Of a stretch of 12,396 nt of DNA, positions 11,179 through 12,396 are shown in pieces. Source of the DNA: Bacteroidales bacterium (lineage in GTDB: Bacteria; Bacteroidota; Bacteroidia; Bacteroidales; F082); assembly GCA_016281295.1 (NCBI GenBank), contig JAEEII010000300.1, forward strand, positions 1 through 12,396, read 5' to 3'. Below the pieces are notes generated by a model. The model was not told where the DNA came from. It searched no databases and saw only the letters and a program-made list of their open reading frames with translations. The translations under genes and the position numbers were made by a program. Within the stretch, counting starts at the first letter, position 1, and each line of letters starts with the position of its first letter.

Positions 11179-12396
11179 TTAGTACATGTCAAAGGTGAAT
11201 TCGTCATCGTCAACCACCTCGGCTGGAACCAGTTCGGCGGCCTTCAGCCTGGCCTTCGCCTTGGGCAGCTTGTGCTGGCCACGGCTGTCGGTGAGCATCG
11301 TCTTGCTCAGGGTGGTCTGCTCCAGCACTCCAAAGGCGGTCTCACGCAGGCTGTTCATCTTCTCTGTCAGTTCCTCCTCGTTGCGGCGGTTGAAGTCCAT
11401 CACCCGCTTCAGCTCCGCGGCATCGCCGTCGGTGCGGTCGGCCAGCGCCATGGGCTGGATGTGTTTCTCCTCCAGCACGAACTGGAGGCTCTCGTCAGCG
11501 TTCACCGCCAAGGCGTAGCTGGGATCCTCAGGGTCGTAGCGCAGCTGCCATTGGGTTGACGCGTGGTTGCGGAACCGGGTGTCGAAACAGTCATAGTACA
11601 TCTTGCGCGCGCCGATTGTCGCCGTGATGCCCGACCCCTGCAGAAGATACCGGCGGTCGCCGCTGCTCTGCCCGAAGGCCATCAGGTATTGCTGTGTGGT
11701 GAGTTCGTCCAACCCCTCGTCGCTGAATGAAGCGACGTATTGCTCATGTTTCTCGGCGCGTTCCATCTGGATGAAGCCCACGATCTGCCTGATGAGCCCA
11801 TCTTTGTCGGGGAAGTCCTTTTTCCGGACTTCCAGCGCCTCCATGTTGGGCTGGTTGTCCTTTTCGCTGGTGATGCCGTGGCCGCTCCAGTTGTCGCACA
11901 GGTGGCAGTATTTCTCGTTGAAGTAGTCGAACCAGTGCTCTATGGGCTTTGTCTTGGCGTTCTTTACCCTGGCCAGCGTCGGTTTTTCGGCCACCGTCAC
12001 ATAGATTGGCATCATGGCCTTCTTGGCGAAATGGTCGCTTTGTATCTGCACTGCGCGGTACATCTTGCCGAACAGCCGTTGCGTCTCGCGCACCGCGTCG
12101 CGCAGCGCCTCGCGTATCAGGGATGCGTCCTCGTTCTTTCCGATGGCGAATCCTATCGGGTAGTTGGCACATGGGTCAAGCACCACTTCAAGCGTCAGCC
12201 GGTTGGTGTAGGTCACAACGCCTTTCTTGTTGCGCTCCTGGTAGAGCAGCTCCACGTCCCATCCGTCCAATGTCCAGAAGAGGAGCGGACGCGTCGGCGC
12301 GCTGCGCTTCACCTGCATCGCCTTGTTCGACCGGTATAGCTCCTTGCCCCGTCTGTAACCATATATGAGGTTGTCGCATTTGTCGCGCCACACGGC
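11179..12396 (-). CDS. MuA-like DDE transposase, C-terminal part (cut by window edge)
   Basis: The frame is open to the right edge, so the N-terminus (end-binding domains) is missing; about 405 codons are visible. Counting from the GTG at 12393, the catalytic core has the first Asp in LFWTLDGWDVEL (D43), the second in QIQSDHFAK (D120) and the Glu in KTKPIEHWFDYF (E152). This fits the RNase-H-like DDE order of MuA, with spacings D-77-D-32-E that differ from Mu itself. The C-terminal part (about 250-404) has the MuA beta-barrel-like region and a charged, basic tail (KLPKAKARLKAAEL) ending FTFDMY, which probably contacts MuB. Known: MuA pairs phage ends and performs strand transfer. The stop is 36 bases from MuB, in the usual A-B order. 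Confidence 0.9.
   Translation of the reverse strand, partial: AVWRDKCDNLIYGYRRGKELYRSNKAMQVKRSAPTRPLLFWTLDGWDVELLYQERNKKGVVTYTNRLTLEVVLDPCANYPIGFAIGKNEDASLIREALRDAVRETQRLFGKMYRAVQIQSDHFAKKAMMPIYVTVAEKPTLARVKNAKTKPIEHWFDYFNEKYCHLCDNWSGHGITSEKDNQPNMEALEVRKKDFPDKDGLIRQIVGFIQMERAEKHEQYVASFSDEGLDELTTQQYLMAFGQSSGDRRYLLQGSGITATIGARKMYYDCFDTRFRNHASTQWQLRYDPEDPSYALAVNADESLQFVLEEKHIQPMALADRTDGDAAELKRVMDFNRRNEEELTEKMNSLRETAFGVLEQTTLSKTMLTDSRGQHKLPKAKARLKAAELVPAEVVDDDEFTFDMY

Larger units (their letters stand above)
1..12396. mobile_element. Internal segment of a Mu-like transposable phage/prophage
   Basis: Seen: genes resembling MuA, MuB, GemA, Gam and gpG occur in one window, with tightly packed operons throughout. 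Known: this set is the hallmark of transposable, Mu-type phages, in which MuA and MuB carry out replicative transposition and Gam protects DNA ends. Inferred: the whole window is phage, because both edges cut phage-like genes and no host housekeeping gene is visible. Neither phage end nor any flanking target duplication lies inside the window. A degenerate prophage remnant is possible, but every visible gene is intact. Confidence 0.88.

Noticed and set aside
1..12396. CRISPR arrays, tRNA or rRNA genes, phage ends
   Set aside because: No regularly spaced repeat, no cloverleaf-like sequence and no Mu-type terminal TG/CA end with flanking duplication was seen by eye on either strand.

Overview
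The window is an internal segment of a Mu-like transposable phage or prophage, most likely from a Bacteroidota host (Bacteroides and relatives). The Mu call rests on a DDE transposase (MuA-like), an AAA+ ATPase with an N-terminal HTH (MuB-like), a GemA/gp16-like protein, a Mu Gam-like protein and a Mu gpG-like virion morphogenesis protein. The host call rests on start codons without Shine-Dalgarno sequences, on A-rich leaders, and on a promoter that fits the Bacteroides TTTG / TAnnTTTG pattern. No phage end, attachment site, rRNA, tRNA or CRISPR array was seen.

Right and centre (4691-12396, minus strand): a long, tightly packed early operon read right to left. Its order is transposase (5' end outside the window), MuB-like ATPase, GemA-like protein, a RecA-type ATPase, a run of small accessory genes (coiled coil, NUMOD1-like HTH, small Cys-cluster proteins), Gam, a zinc-ribbon protein, a 218-aa unknown, a DnaJ-type zinc-finger microprotein, a 79-aa protein ending in a canonical beta-clamp-binding motif, and a 74-aa unknown. 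Many junctions overlap by 1-8 bases (one by 32), which suggests translational coupling. The operon ends at a strong minus-strand terminator (4637-4662). Two small genes, 5202-5378 and 7453-7620, are easy to miss because of their size.

Left (346-3066, plus strand): a short late-type operon with an HsdM-like orphan adenine methyltransferase, a small unknown, a gpG-like morphogenesis protein and a probable tail protein, ending at a hairpin at 3091-3120. A minus-strand gene (1-311, cut by the window edge) diverges from the methyltransferase.

Between the two converging operons lies a separate minus-strand, AT-rich two-gene cassette (3151-4528). It has its own candidate promoter, overlapped by a 24-bp palindrome, and near-identical hairpin terminators on both sides. 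It encodes a 189-aa protein with a degenerate phospholipase-D-like look and, overlapping it by 8 nt, a 271-aa protein with about five membrane segments and a coiled coil. This is the layout of a phage 'moron'. The pairing suggests an undescribed superinfection-exclusion or anti-phage system and is the most interesting part of the window.
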